Shown here in pieces: positions 7,769-15,283 of a stretch of 64,000 nucleotides of DNA. Source of the stretch: Kiloniellaceae bacterium (GTDB lineage Bacteria > Pseudomonadota > Alphaproteobacteria > Kiloniellales > Kiloniellaceae). The DNA lies in contig JAJFGK010000051.1 of NCBI GenBank assembly GCA_021776195.1, positions 1 to 64,000 of the forward strand. The letters run 5' to 3'. The first letter of the stretch is position 1. The number at the start of each line of letters is the position of its first letter. The notes beneath the pieces are model-generated. The model searched no databases and was not told the origin of the DNA. It saw nothing but the letters and a program-made list of their open reading frames with translations. A program made the position numbers and the translations under genes.

Positions 7769-9366
7769 GCGGCTTTCCTCGCAACAGCCAGGTCGGGTAG
7801 CTGGGCGCGGATCACCGCCTCGGCCAGACAACGCGGAACCGAGTTGCCGACCATGGCGACTTGATGGGTTTTCGATAGCGTCCGGCCCTCGAACAGCGGA
7901 TCGATGATGTAGTCGTCGGGGAAGCTGTGGGCGCGGAAGAGCTCGCGCGGCGTCAGCATCCGCATGCCGATGTCGACCAGTTGCCAGGGCTCGCCGTGGA
8001 CCATGACGAGGCCGAAGCGCGCGCGGCTGGTGGCGCTGTGGAGCGGGTCCTTGAGATCCTGGCCGGAGGCCGTGCCGTAGTATTTGAGCAGGAAGGCCCT
8101 GACCTCGGCGACGTGTTGGCCCTCGGCGGTGATCGCCGGCAGCGGCCGTGTCGGGTCGTCGCTGGGCCCGCCGCCTTTGTTGGAGCCTCGGAAGTTCGTC
8201 ATGTGGGCGAGGACGAGCTGGTTCTGGCTTCCTTTCATGGTCGTGGTCGGCAGCGGCGTGTCGATCGGGCAGCCGGTCATGCCGCCGTAGTGCTTGGCCA
8301 GGAAGGCGGCGACCAGGGCCGACTTGCCACTGCCCCCGGCGGTTACCGTCGGCGCCGGCGCATCCATGCCCTGGCCCGTCGAGCGACCAAACTGCCGCGA
8401 CAGGATCGGCGCCACCAACTGGCTGCCGTTGTCGGTTGCCACCACCGTCGCCAACGGGTCCTCAACACTGCGGGTGCGCGGCGCTTGGCCGTCCCGTTCC
8501 CCGTACCGAGGGACCATGTAGGGCGTGCATAGAGCTAATTCGCCCCGCTTGGCCGTTGTCACGGTCCGAAGCGGCTCGTTGATGTCGTGGACACGGGTGT
8601 CGCCCTGATGCGTCACCGGCACAATGAAGGGATGCGCAGCATCGAAGACGAAGCGTTTCAGACCGCGCGCGATCCGGGCTTGTGTCGCCTCGACCAGCGG
8701 CTTCTTGCGCTCGAAGATCGAAGGACAGGGCAGAGACCAGTCGATGATCTCGGCCGCGGTGCGGTATGGATGCTCGCGGCCGGGCCCGTGAGTCGGCTCC
8801 GGTTTGTTGATGGGCAGGCCGTCGCAGCGCGCGACGATGAAGAGCCGTTTTCTAATCGTCGGGTCGCCGTAATCGCAGGCACGCAGTTCCCAGAAGTCGA
8901 CCTCGTAGCCGCTCTGTCGTAGGGACTCGAGCCAGAAGTTGAAGGTCTTGCCCCTGGCGTCTGGATCGGGGTTGCCGTAGCGGTCGAGCCGGCCCCAATC
9001 GGCGAACTCCTCGACGTTCTCGATGATCATCACGCGCGGGCGCACCGTTCGCGCCCAGCGCTGGACGATCCAGGCCATGCCGCGGATCGACTTCTTGCGC
9101 GGCTTGCCGCCCTTGGCCTTCGAGTGGTCGGTGCAGTCGGGCGAGAACCACGCCAGCTCGACCGGACGGCCGCCCGTTGCCTTGATCGGGCAGACCGAGA
9201 AGATGTTCTCGCGGATGTGCCTCGATTGGGGGTGGTTGGCCTCGTGCATGGCGATGGCGAGAGCCGAGTGGTTGATGGCGATGTCGGGCGAGCGGCCAAG
9301 TGCGGCCTCGATCGCGCAGGACACGCCGCCGCCGCCGGCAAAGGAGTCGACGATGAGGCCGCTCAT
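7765..9366 (-). CDS. DNA (cytosine-5) methyltransferase
   Basis: A 533-residue C5 cytosine methyltransferase. SAM-binding motif I is DSFAGGGGVS (7-16), the catalytic Cys is Cys78 in SPDCTDHSKAKGG (a phage-type variant of the PCQ/PPC loop), and motif VI is ENV at 116-118. The C-terminal FRAHSFPDDY and QVAMVGNSVPRCLAEAVI are motifs IX and X. The middle holds several repeated sections of the form 'PL.T.T...', a long variable target-recognition region. No restriction enzyme is adjacent, so it probably protects phage DNA from host restriction or marks the replicated genome. Confidence 0.93.
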   Translation of the reverse strand: MSGLIVDSFAGGGGVSCAIEAALGRSPDIAINHSALAIAMHEANHPQSRHIRENIFSVCPIKATGGRPVELAWFSPDCTDHSKAKGGKPRKKSIRGMAWIVQRWARTVRPRVMIIENVEEFADWGRLDRYGNPDPDARGKTFNFWLESLRQSGYEVDFWELRACDYGDPTIRKRLFIVARCDGLPINKPEPTHGPGREHPYRTAAEIIDWSLPCPSIFERKKPLVEATQARIARGLKRFVFDAAHPFIVPVTHQGDTRVHDINEPLRTVTTAKRGELALCTPYMVPRYGERDGQAPRTRSVEDPLATVVATDNGSQLVAPILSRQFGRSTGQGMDAPAPTVTAGGSGKSALVAAFLAKHYGGMTGCPIDTPLPTTTMKGSQNQLVLAHMTNFRGSNKGGGPSDDPTRPLPAITAEGQHVAEVRAFLLKYYGTASGQDLKDPLHSATSRARFGLVMVHGEPWQLVDIGMRMLTPRELFRAHSFPDDYIIDPLFEGRTLSKTHQVAMVGNSVPRCLAEAVIRAQLPDLAVARKAA

Positions 9367-9806
9367 GACGCGGTCCAGTGCTTGGCGAAGGCGAACCGAG
9401 CCTTTTCCAAGAGTTCTTCCGTGATGACCAGAGGCACAGTCCTATGCGAAATCAATTCGGCTAGAACGCGCACCAACTCAGCCTTGTCTGCGCGGAGTTG
9501 GTCGCGCTCGGCTGCTGTCTCTGTTAGGACTTGGTCGAGTGCCGGCAAGGGCAGTCTGTAGGGTGCCCAGTGTGTGACCCGTGCTGTGGCCCGACAGATG
9601 TCGTGCTCGACGCAAAGCCGGCAAATATCCTTGTCCCTGTAGCCCTGTGGGCCGTCTTGTCTTGTTCGGGCCACCCCAGTCCCACTACGAGCCCACCGAG
9701 CGCCTGAGTGCGTCTGGGTGCCCTCAACCAGGATGAATTGCTTGCTGGGCTGACTCGCATATTCGGGGCGGTCTTCAATAGCCCGCCAGAATGTATCTGC
9801 GCTCAT
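9363..9806 (-). CDS. Hypothetical protein with Cys cluster and coiled coil
   Basis: A 147-residue product starting MSADTFWRAIEDRPEYAS. A CRLCVEHDIC cluster lies near residues 62-71, and the C-terminal third is a helical coiled coil (LTETAAERDQLRADKAELVRVLAELI). It overlaps the methyltransferase start by four bases. The central portion is compositionally odd (Gly/Arg/Thr-rich), which may be a linker. Function unknown. Confidence 0.55.
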   Translation of the reverse strand: MSADTFWRAIEDRPEYASQPSKQFILVEGTQTHSGARWARSGTGVARTRQDGPQGYRDKDICRLCVEHDICRATARVTHWAPYRLPLPALDQVLTETAAERDQLRADKAELVRVLAELISHRTVPLVITEELLEKARFAFAKHWTAS

Positions 9807-9837
9807 CGGCTTGTCCTCAGCTCATCCCAGAGAGTGA

Positions 9838-10371
9838 TCATTGGGCTGCCCTCCCGATCTCAGCGACGCGCTTGAAATGAGCCTCGGCGAGCTTAACTAT
9901 GATCCCGCGCCACGCCCTGGCCTCGTCCTTGCTATGCCCGGCAGCGGCGATCATTGCCGCGCCCTTTTTCTTCCAGGTCGCGAGATCGTGGTATTCACAG
10001 CCCACGCGGATCATGCTGTCAGTGATGGTGACGATGTATGGGAACCCGGTCAGGACGACGGGAGAGACCCGCGCATTGCCGGAGACCTCCGCATCGCCGG
10101 AGACCTCCGCATCGCCGGAGACCGCCGCATCGCCGGAGACCGCCGCATTGCCGGAGACCGCCGCATTGCCGAAGACCCGCGCATCGCCGTAGACCGCCGC
10201 ATTGCCGGAGACCCACGCATCGCCGCGATTTGAAATGTTGTCTTCTTTCTCAACGAACCCGCCCACATCCCCGGCCTTGACCGCCCCGAAGTCGATCAGC
10301 GCCTTGACGCGGTAGAGCGTGCGGTCAAAGTGAACAACGGTCTCGGTCGTGAGTTCGAACTTCTTAGCCAT
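9838..10371 (-). CDS. Phage protein with hexapeptide-repeat beta-helix
   Basis: A 177-residue protein with three parts. Residues 1-45 (MAKKFELTTETVVHFDRTLYRVKAL.. GDVGGFVEKEDNIS) are a leader seen before beta-helix repeats in other phages. Residues ~50-105 are six-residue repeats of the form SGNAAV/SGDAEV, expected to form a left-handed or pentapeptide-like parallel beta-helix. A helical C-terminal part follows (SKDEARAWRGIIVKLAEAHFKRVAEI). The DNA under the repeats is an 18-bp tandem array, so copy number may change. Its role is unknown. Confidence 0.75.
   Translation of the reverse strand: MAKKFELTTETVVHFDRTLYRVKALIDFGAVKAGDVGGFVEKEDNISNRGDAWVSGNAAVYGDARVFGNAAVSGNAAVSGDAAVSGDAEVSGDAEVSGNARVSPVVLTGFPYIVTITDSMIRVGCEYHDLATWKKKGAAMIAAAGHSKDEARAWRGIIVKLAEAHFKRVAEIGRAAQ
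10073..10225. repeat. 18-bp tandem repeat, eight copies plus a partial
   Basis: Units of the form GCATCGCCGGAGACCTCC repeat every 18 bases from 10073, with scattered single-base differences, and encode the six-residue repeat of the beta-helix protein on the minus strand. The absence of stops in all frames here is a by-product of the repeat. Confidence 0.92.
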
Positions 10372-10568
10372 CACACCGCCTCCGTCAGGCTGCCCATGAG
10401 ATGCCGGCAGTTCCCGCACATGCGGCCGTTCTGCGCCGGCACGATGTTCGGCGAGTTGCACGACGGGCAGCGCTCGCTCGTCTGGTGGTAGCCGGACCAG
10501 TCGTGCTTGACCGCTGCGGCCTCGGCCATCTGCTGCGCGTGGGGTTTGCCGGGCTGTCTCTCGTTCAT
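10371..10568 (-). CDS. Small zinc-ribbon protein
   Basis: A 65-residue product starting MNERQPGKPHAQQM. CPSC and CGNC spaced by ~15 residues (C37/C40 and C54/C57 approximately) form a zinc ribbon. It overlaps the start of the beta-helix gene by one base. Zinc ribbons of this size usually bind nucleic acid or act as partner modules; function unknown. Confidence 0.65.
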   Translation of the reverse strand: MNERQPGKPHAQQMAEAAAVKHDWSGYHQTSERCPSCNSPNIVPAQNGRMCGNCRHLMGSLTEAV

Positions 10569-10804
10569 GACTTCGGCCCCTTCATTTGCCTCATGCCGTC
10601 CTCGATCACCTTGCGGGCCGCCGCCGCGCGCAGGGCTGCCTGTGGCGCATGGGCCGACATGGAGGTCAGGCAGGCCAGCGCCGTGCGCCGAGTGATGAAC
10701 CGCCCGAGAATCCCCCGGCCGGCCAGCGCGTGGGAGGCCTCGAAGTAGGCCCGCGTGTGGAGGTCGTCGAGCTTGGCGCTGATCGGGGGCACAGGCAGTT
10801 CCAT
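10565..10804 (-). CDS. Hypothetical helical protein
   Basis: A 79-residue product starting MELPVPPISAKLDDLHTRAYFEASHALAG, Ala/Arg-rich and helical (ALRAAAARKVIEDGMRQMKG at the end). Its start overlaps the upstream TOPRIM gene stop and its end overlaps the zinc-ribbon gene start by four bases. No domain is recognised. Confidence 0.55.
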   Translation of the reverse strand: MELPVPPISAKLDDLHTRAYFEASHALAGRGILGRFITRRTALACLTSMSAHAPQAALRAAAARKVIEDGMRQMKGPKS

Positions 10805-11670
10805 CACTCCATCCCATCCGCGATTTCCTGGATCTGATCCCTGGCCTCTTGCTGGCGGGCCTTGGCCTCTTCGAAAAGGTCAAGGTCTAGGTGCCGCAGG
10901 ATTTCCTCCTCGACCAGCCGCTCAATGGTCCTCGGATCGAGGGCGTCCAGTTCCCAGCTATCCGGCCCGTAGTTTCGGATGTAGTCGGCCGCGCGACTGT
11001 CGGTGATCTTGGCCGGATTGGGAGGCGGGTTGTGCTCCTCGACCTGATCCATGTTGAGGGCAATGCGGTGGAGACGGGCAACCCCATCCATCGCTTCGAT
11101 CCGGTCGAGAATATCCCGGCTCATATCGATGCCCGATGGGTCGTGGTCGCCCAAGTGAATGATGGTCGTGCGGGAGCCGGAATAGCTGCGCCTTGCTGCC
11201 CGGTACATCTCCGAAAGCGAGACGTAGCCGCGACAGGAGAAGTAATTCACATCCCATCGCCGGCAGACCGAAGAGAGCACGCCGATCAGAGCGTCCTTCT
11301 CGATCCAGACCTCGACGTGCTCGATCTGGTCCGCCCAGAGGTCGTAACGGAAAGAGCTAGCGCAGGCCCGAACGATTTCGGACGCGCTATCCCAGTGACT
11401 GTTGCCCCGAAGGTAGCGCGTGCGATCCTCGAGGGCGGACCAATCGATCAGGCCGGCCATCCGTGCGTCGCCGATGATCTTGCCCAGGCGCTTATAGCTC
11501 TGCTGGCTGTTCTCGAAGTCCCGCCCGAGCCGGCTCACGAATTGATAGTAAAGCTGGCGCAGGGTGAGGTCGAACCCCTCGGCGCTGTACTCGTCGATGA
11601 TATCGTTCGCCCGATCGATGATCTCCATATGAGCGTCGCTGAACCGCTTCTCGACAAAACATTGCTTCAT
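10804..11670 (-). CDS. TOPRIM-domain protein, Spo11/Top6A-like fold
   Basis: A 288-residue protein starting MKQCFVEKRF; this start overlaps the upstream stop and excludes a longer open frame running in the upstream gene. An N-terminal winged-helix-like part (FDLTLRQLYYQFVSRLG) precedes a TOPRIM domain: conserved Glu in VWIEKDALIGVL and the DxD in HLGDHDPSGIDM. This order resembles the A subunit of topoisomerase VI and its phage relatives. The catalytic tyrosine region could be in RQLYYQF, but this is not proven. It may nick or cleave DNA or act in replication; the reaction is unknown. Confidence 0.75.
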   Translation of the reverse strand: MKQCFVEKRFSDAHMEIIDRANDIIDEYSAEGFDLTLRQLYYQFVSRLGRDFENSQQSYKRLGKIIGDARMAGLIDWSALEDRTRYLRGNSHWDSASEIVRACASSFRYDLWADQIEHVEVWIEKDALIGVLSSVCRRWDVNYFSCRGYVSLSEMYRAARRSYSGSRTTIIHLGDHDPSGIDMSRDILDRIEAMDGVARLHRIALNMDQVEEHNPPPNPAKITDSRAADYIRNYGPDSWELDALDPRTIERLVEEEILRHLDLDLFEEAKARQQEARDQIQEIADGME

Positions 11671-11987
11671 TGCTCTGCTCCCCCCTCGCCGCCGGGGAGA
11701 CCAGGACAGTCCTCGCGCGGGCAGACGTTCGGCGCGAAGGGGTCCGTGTTCGGATTGGGCAGGCCGCAGACCTTGCAGATTTCTGGCTGCGCGGCCTCGA
11801 TGGCCAAGCGGGCGTCCTCCAGATCCTTCCCCAGCCAGTCCTCGTACTCGCCGCCAGGGAAGAGAGATTCCCAAGGCGCGATGTCACCGTTCAGGTGCAG
11901 GCCGGCGACACCCTCGCTCTGGTCCGCGAGGCTGATGATCGCGCGACGGAGGGCCTTGAGAGCATCCAGCGGAGTCGGCGCGCTCAT
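11667..11987 (-). CDS. Small protein with C-terminal Cys cluster
   Basis: A 106-residue product starting MSAPTPLDALKALRRAII. The N-terminal half is helical, and the end holds CKVCGLP and CPREDCPG, two Cys pairs fit for zinc. It overlaps the TOPRIM gene by four bases (ATGA) and the next upstream gene similarly. Function unknown. Confidence 0.6.
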   Translation of the reverse strand: MSAPTPLDALKALRRAIISLADQSEGVAGLHLNGDIAPWESLFPGGEYEDWLGKDLEDARLAIEAAQPEICKVCGLPNPNTDPFAPNVCPREDCPGLPGGEGGAEQ

Positions 11988-12166
11988 GGGGTGGCCCTCC
12001 AGCCCAGCGGCAGCTCGTCCCAGAGCGGGATTTGAAGCTCCACCGCCCGGCAGTCGCCGCAGTTGATCTCAGCAGGGCCGGCCGCGTGCCGGGGCTCGTC
12101 GACCAGGATCAGGTGCCCGCAGCCGTCGCAGATCGTCCGCTCGGCGGTCAGTCGTAGCCGGTCCAT
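11984..12166 (-). CDS. Small zinc-ribbon-like protein
   Basis: A 60-residue product starting MDRLRLTAERTICDGCGHLI, with CDGC and CGDC pairs about 24 residues apart. The start ATG overlaps the upstream stop as TGATG. It is one of four small Cys-pair proteins in this operon. Function unknown. Confidence 0.6.
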   Translation of the reverse strand: MDRLRLTAERTICDGCGHLILVDEPRHAAGPAEINCGDCRAVELQIPLWDELPLGWRATP

Positions 12167-12474
12167 CAGAGAACCCTCCCGTGATGCCACGCTAGGTCGC
12201 TGCGCTTCTCGGCCAGGACCTCGGCCTCTTCGCGCGCCTCGCGGTCGGGATCGAGGTCGTTCAGCGCGCCCTCGACCCAGGCGATCGCGTCCAGGATGTT
12301 CCCGTCCACGGCGTCCAGGGCCTTGTCGGTGGTGTCATGGGCGGCAACCTTCTCCGCCTCGGTCACCAGGCCGCGGATGGCGCACAGGGCCTCCAGCAGA
12401 GGCAAAAGCGCGTCTCTGTCGCCGTTCGGTGTCTTGGGGAAGAAGCCGATGAAGGCTCTTGGATTGTCTGGCAT
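12166..12474 (-). CDS. First gene of the leftward operon, hypothetical
   Basis: A 102-residue helical, acidic product (MPDNPRAFIGFF.. then VTEAEKVAAHDTTDKALDAVDGNILDAIAWVEGALNDLDPD). It is the promoter-proximal gene after the leftward promoter at 12507-12535, preceded by GGCGGGAG as ribosome site. Position recalls lambda N-type or anti-host genes, but nothing in the sequence proves such a role. Confidence 0.6.
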   Translation of the reverse strand: MPDNPRAFIGFFPKTPNGDRDALLPLLEALCAIRGLVTEAEKVAAHDTTDKALDAVDGNILDAIAWVEGALNDLDPDREAREEAEVLAEKRSDLAWHHGRVL

Positions 12475-12506
12475 GAGGGACTCCCGCCTAGAAGTGGTGG
12501 AAGCAT

Positions 12507-12535
12507 TGTATAGGCAATCGCCGATTATTTGTAAA
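12507..12535 (-). promoter_or_regulatory. Leftward early promoter (PL-like)
   Basis: On the minus strand TTTACA (-35, 12535-12530), a 17-base spacer and TATACA (-10, 12512-12507) match the sigma-70 consensus well, placing transcription start near 12500, ~25 bases before the ATG at 12474. Confidence 0.65.
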
Positions 12536-12553
12536 CAGGAAAAAACCTATTAA
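12536..12553. promoter_or_regulatory. Candidate left operator next to PL
   Basis: AGGAAAAAACCTATTAA lies immediately upstream of the -35 box and closely matches part of the control region at 14072-14087 (AGGAAAACCCCTATTAA). The shared sequence suggests that one regulator binds both. Confidence 0.5.
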
Positions 12554-12854
12554 AGACGCATGATCCTCGATTTCTTGTGAGGAGATCGAGAATCTCACAA
12601 AAGTGGTCAGCCGCGATAGCCTCTCAACCGATTGGGGGAGAGGGCGAGGGGGGACTATAGGGGGGAGTGGGAGAGGGGGTGCCAGTTGCAAGATTCAATG
12701 CTGGCAAACCGAAGCTCGATGTTCCTCTATCGGAATGGTCTCGATGTTTTTGCTTGGCAAGGTGGCAGTTGGTCGGTCAGAGTCTCCTACCCGCGCAAAG
12801 CGAAAAGTGATTTTGTCGGTCACCAATCCAGAAAACTCGCATATATGCCATGTG
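12554..12854. other. Gene-poor stretch with G-run cluster
   Basis: No convincing gene was found. At 12634-12679 the plus strand has six G-runs of 3-6 bases with short spacers (for example GGGCGAGGGGGG), able to form a G-quadruplex. On the minus strand a 42-codon GTG-start frame (VTDKITFRFARVGDSDRPTA...) near 12700-12830 reads plausibly but lacks a clear ribosome site. Confidence 0.4.
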
Positions 12855-13193
12855 CTACCGTTCCCGTCGGATTCCGTCGAAGGGCTCGCTTTTGGCACCG
12901 ATGTAGGCCAAGGCTTTCTCGAAGTCCCGAGCCTTGATCTGGTCCCGGCTGGGAACCCCGAGATAGATTTCCAGATCGCGCCAAAGAGCATGGTTTTCAC
13001 CTATCGCTTGCTCAATTGCGCCACCTTGCACCCAACTCATCGGCGCCTGGTAGTAGTGCAGCCAGGATTTTGTGTAAACACCTGAAAAGTATATAATAAA
13101 TGCTCCAAGAATCCACCCGGTCAACGATTTCTTAACCCGTGCGGAGGCAAGAATAGCCTCGATGGATTGGAGAGGCGATTTCGTCGATGCCAT
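12855..13193 (-). CDS. Single-span membrane protein near immunity region
   Basis: A 112-residue product starting MASTKSPLQSIEAILASARVKK. A hydrophobic segment (SLTGWILGAFIIYFSGVYT) lies at ~25-45, followed by a soluble part (SRDQIKARDFEKALAYIGAKSEPF). It lies alone between the leftward promoter and the repressor gene, where lysogenic genes such as superinfection-exclusion factors are often placed. That role is inferred only. Confidence 0.6.
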   Translation of the reverse strand: MASTKSPLQSIEAILASARVKKSLTGWILGAFIIYFSGVYTKSWLHYYQAPMSWVQGGAIEQAIGENHALWRDLEIYLGVPSRDQIKARDFEKALAYIGAKSEPFDGIRRER

Positions 13194-13478
13194 TGCACGC
13201 TCCCAGCCTGATCCCATTGACAGAACGGGTCGGAACGCGTGCGCGGGGTGGGTCTAGGGTTGGCGCAGCGATGACCCTGGGGCGGAGTTGTGTTTCGCCA
13301 AGTCCGGGGGGTGGCTCCCCCGGCCCCACCTTTCTTCGAGACGGAGTTCCATGACTATACCCAGGGTAAGCACAAAGAAAAACATCTAAAGTTTAAAAAT
13401 ATCTAAACGAGGCACCTAAATTGAAAAATGTAGGCTTATCTGTGGATAAATCTCGCCTGCGCTGCGTGGGGCGACAGA
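13194..13478. other. Intergenic region with AT-rich tract and GC hairpin
   Basis: Downstream of the repressor gene. At 13300-13322 CCGGGGG and CCCCCGG form a short strong hairpin. 13365-13440 is AT-rich, unlike its surroundings, and borders a consensus DnaA box at 13441. A 43-codon minus-strand frame (13385 to 13254, MFFFVLTLGIVMEL...) is open but has no ribosome site, so I do not call it. Confidence 0.5.
13441..13449 (-). other. Consensus DnaA box
   Basis: TGTGGATAA on plus reads TTATCCACA on minus, the exact DnaA box consensus, directly beside the AT-rich tract at 13365-13440. One box alone does not prove an origin. Confidence 0.45.
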
Positions 13479-13991
13479 TTATGCGCGCCTGGGCATGCTT
13501 CGGGTCGCCAACCGGATGACGTTGGTGAACTTTTTTAGATCGGCCTGCGATGGCAGTTTGCCCCGATCTACCGCGTCTTCAAAGCCAAGGCGGTACAGTT
13601 CCACGGCGAGTTTCGCTATATCCAAAGGCAACATATTGAGATCGGTCGCAATACGCTGAGCCGTGTCTATGGCGTTGGTCAGGAGTCCTAGATCGGGCAA
13701 CTGTGTCGGCGGACCAAGGCGTTGAGTCGGCAGTTCGGGTGGCGAATCAGCATCGAAGACAGTGGGGTCGAGCGAGCCTCGTGGCATGCCCAACACCGCT
13801 TCGAGCGTCTTCCTGTCGACTTCATCGAGGCGCTTCTTTTTGCTCTTTGTGGCGAGCTGCTGCAGGTAGGTCTGATTGCGTCCGATGGCTTTTGACGCTT
13901 CGTTGAGCATTAGGCCCGAGGCATAGACGGCCCTAACGAGAAATCTCGCATAATCGTCGTCGATCGTGTCGGGGTCCAGTTTGCGCGCCAT
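13479..13991 (-). CDS. Repressor-like helix-turn-helix protein
   Basis: A 170-residue protein transcribed away from the control region at 14058-14090. Residues ~12-70 look like a lambda-repressor-type DNA-binding domain (ARFLVRAVYASGLMLNEASKAIGRNQTYLQQLATKSKKKRLDEVDRKTLEAVLGMP). The C-terminal part is helical, and no Ser-Lys autopeptidase domain is present, so induction would not be by RecA-stimulated self-cleavage. The position, opposite a Cro-like gene, makes it the main candidate for the immunity repressor. Confidence 0.75.
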   Translation of the reverse strand: MARKLDPDTIDDDYARFLVRAVYASGLMLNEASKAIGRNQTYLQQLATKSKKKRLDEVDRKTLEAVLGMPRGSLDPTVFDADSPPELPTQRLGPPTQLPDLGLLTNAIDTAQRIATDLNMLPLDIAKLAVELYRLGFEDAVDRGKLPSQADLKKFTNVIRLATRSMPRRA

Positions 13992-14057
13992 GGACGCAGA
14001 TTGCCTGCCGAAACTCGGTCAAGCCATGCCAAGAAAAATCCTGTGAGTAAAATTTAT

Positions 14058-14090
14058 CCTATTGACGAATAGGAAAACCCCTATTAATGG
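14058..14090 (+). promoter_or_regulatory. Immunity control region: operators over PR
   Basis: CCTATTGACGAATAGG (14058-14073) is an inverted repeat with 6-bp arms. A third half-site CCTATT follows at 14080-14085, so half-sites read CCTATT, AATAGG, CCTATT. A rightward promoter overlaps them: TTGACG (14062-14067), a 17-base spacer, and TAATGG (14085-14090, a weak -10). Binding here would block rightward transcription. Confidence 0.6.
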
Positions 14091-14135
14091 TAGGTCATTC
14101 GTGATTCAAACCACTACATCTTGGGTCGACACAAC

Positions 14136-14486
14136 ATGTTGAATCCCGCAACTACCGCGACTGTGGATAGAATCCACGCTGATCTTCACGATCTCGTGAA
14201 CTCGACAGGGATTTCGCTGACTGAAATCGGCCTGCGGTTCGTCGGCGATCCTAATTTTGAGCGCAACCTGCGAAACGGCAAGGATATCCGTACCCGCACA
14301 ATGGACCGGTTCTACGCAGCGCGCGCCGGCCTGGAAGCGGCAAGGGCCGGCAGGCCGTCTAGCGCCAACCCCCACCCGAACGAGGCCACGGAGGAAGGCA
14401 CCAACCTGGGGGCCGCCTGGTCGCGCGGCTATTCGACCTACGTCGAGTTTGCCGACAAGCGCTTGTCACGAGGCTCTGCGGCATGA
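14136..14486 (+). CDS. Cro-like regulator, first rightward gene
   Basis: A 116-residue product starting MLNPATTATVDRIHADLHDLVNSTGISLTEIGLRFVGDPNFERNLRNGKDIR in pieces, a helix-turn-helix-like N-terminal half found in alphaproteobacterial phage and plasmid proteins. The C-terminal part is Ala-rich. It is the first gene after the divergent control region and so occupies the cro position. There is no strong ribosome site before the ATG. Confidence 0.65.
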   Translation: MLNPATTATVDRIHADLHDLVNSTGISLTEIGLRFVGDPNFERNLRNGKDIRTRTMDRFYAARAGLEAARAGRPSSANPHPNEATEEGTNLGAAWSRGYSTYVEFADKRLSRGSAA

Positions 14487-14812
14487 CCCGGCGTCCAACC
14501 CATAGCGCACGCAAGGTTCGCACACGGACCCTGGCGCGTGTTCTGGCGCACACCCCGTTCCGCGACGAGGAAGATCGCGAGATCGCCGCGATAGCCGTGG
14601 CGCACGCGCTCCGCCTGCCGTCGACCCCTGAACTCCTGGCGCGTATCGCCGAGTATCAGGAGAAGGAGCCGCGTGGCTTCATGAAGCGTTGGATCGCCGG
14701 CTCGCGCTGCCCACCACTGGGGCCCCAAAATGGCAAGAGCCTGCGCGACGACCCTCGCAACACGCCGCGCCGCTACGACGACCCGGAGAAAGAGGCGGGG
14801 AGGGCCACCTGA
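14483..14812 (+). CDS. Hypothetical basic protein
   Basis: A 109-residue, strongly basic product starting MTRRPTHSARKVRTRTLARVLAHTPFRDEEDREIAAIAVAHAL. It overlaps its neighbour upstream by four bases (ATGA) and ends in TGATG with the next gene. The C-terminal half (MKRWIAGSRCPPLGPQNGKSLRDDPRN) looks disordered. No domain recognised. Confidence 0.6.
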   Translation: MTRRPTHSARKVRTRTLARVLAHTPFRDEEDREIAAIAVAHALRLPSTPELLARIAEYQEKEPRGFMKRWIAGSRCPPLGPQNGKSLRDDPRNTPRRYDDPEKEAGRAT

Positions 14813-15036
14813 TGTTCCATCCGCTCATCGAGGCTCTCGCGAACCTGACGGAAGCGGCGAAGCAGCAACGCGAGAACCGCTGGGTCTATGTCAAGGCCGG
14901 CACCATCCTCAACCGCAACACAGGCCGACCGGTGGCTGTCTACAAACGAATGGCCAACCCGACGCGGGCTGGAAAGTACATGCCGCACCAGGGTGCTCGC
15001 GAATGCGCCCGGCGGCTCCGGCAGAGGGCGGCCTGA
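14812..15036 (+). CDS. Hypothetical phage protein
   Basis: A 74-residue basic product starting MFHPLIEALANLTEAAKQQRENRWVYVKAGTILNRNTGRPVAVYKRM. The ATG overlaps the previous stop in TGATG, which sets the start. No domain is recognised. Confidence 0.6.
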   Translation: MFHPLIEALANLTEAAKQQRENRWVYVKAGTILNRNTGRPVAVYKRMANPTRAGKYMPHQGARECARRLRQRAA

Positions 15037-15140
15037 TGCGCGCTTTGGTCCTGCTGATCGCCGCGGCCTCGTTTGCGCTGGCTCTCTGGGTCAGCTCGAC
15101 GTGGCTGACCGAGACGATGGCGGGGGCCTGGCCGCTGTGA
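15036..15140 (+). CDS. 34-residue membrane peptide
   Basis: MRALVLLIAAASFALALWV followed by SSTWLTETMAGAWPL: one hydrophobic span and a short polar tail. It starts in a TGATG overlap with the preceding gene, which supports translation despite its size. Function unknown. Confidence 0.5.
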   Translation: MRALVLLIAAASFALALWVSSTWLTETMAGAWPL

Positions 15141-15250
15141 ACGCGCAAACGACAGATTCACCCCGAGAGAGGGCCCTCGTCCCAGGGCCGGCCGGTCTGC
15201 TGCTGCTTCGGCGGGGCGGGCAGGCGGCTGCCGGGACGGGGGCCCCATGA
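15137..15250 (+). CDS. Possible 37-residue peptide, GTG start
   Basis: A GTG at 15137 overlaps the previous stop as GTGA and opens a short Gly/Ala/Arg-rich frame (VNAQTTDSPRERALVPGPAG...). The coupling is suggestive, but composition is ordinary for GC-rich noise, so this is weak. Confidence 0.25.
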   Translation: MNAQTTDSPRERALVPGPAGLLLLRRGGQAAAGTGAP

Positions 15251-15283
15251 TTCTCCCCCTGTGATCTGAGAGAGGAATCGATC

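Noticed and set aside
10019..10280. Several repeat-built frames, e.g. RRPPHRRRPPH
   Set aside because: By-products of the 18-bp tandem array; only the minus-strand beta-helix frame has ordered flanks and a sensible start.
12603..13085. Plus-strand frame of 160 codons
   Set aside because: Crosses the G-run tract and is antisense to the membrane protein gene; no ribosome site or motif.
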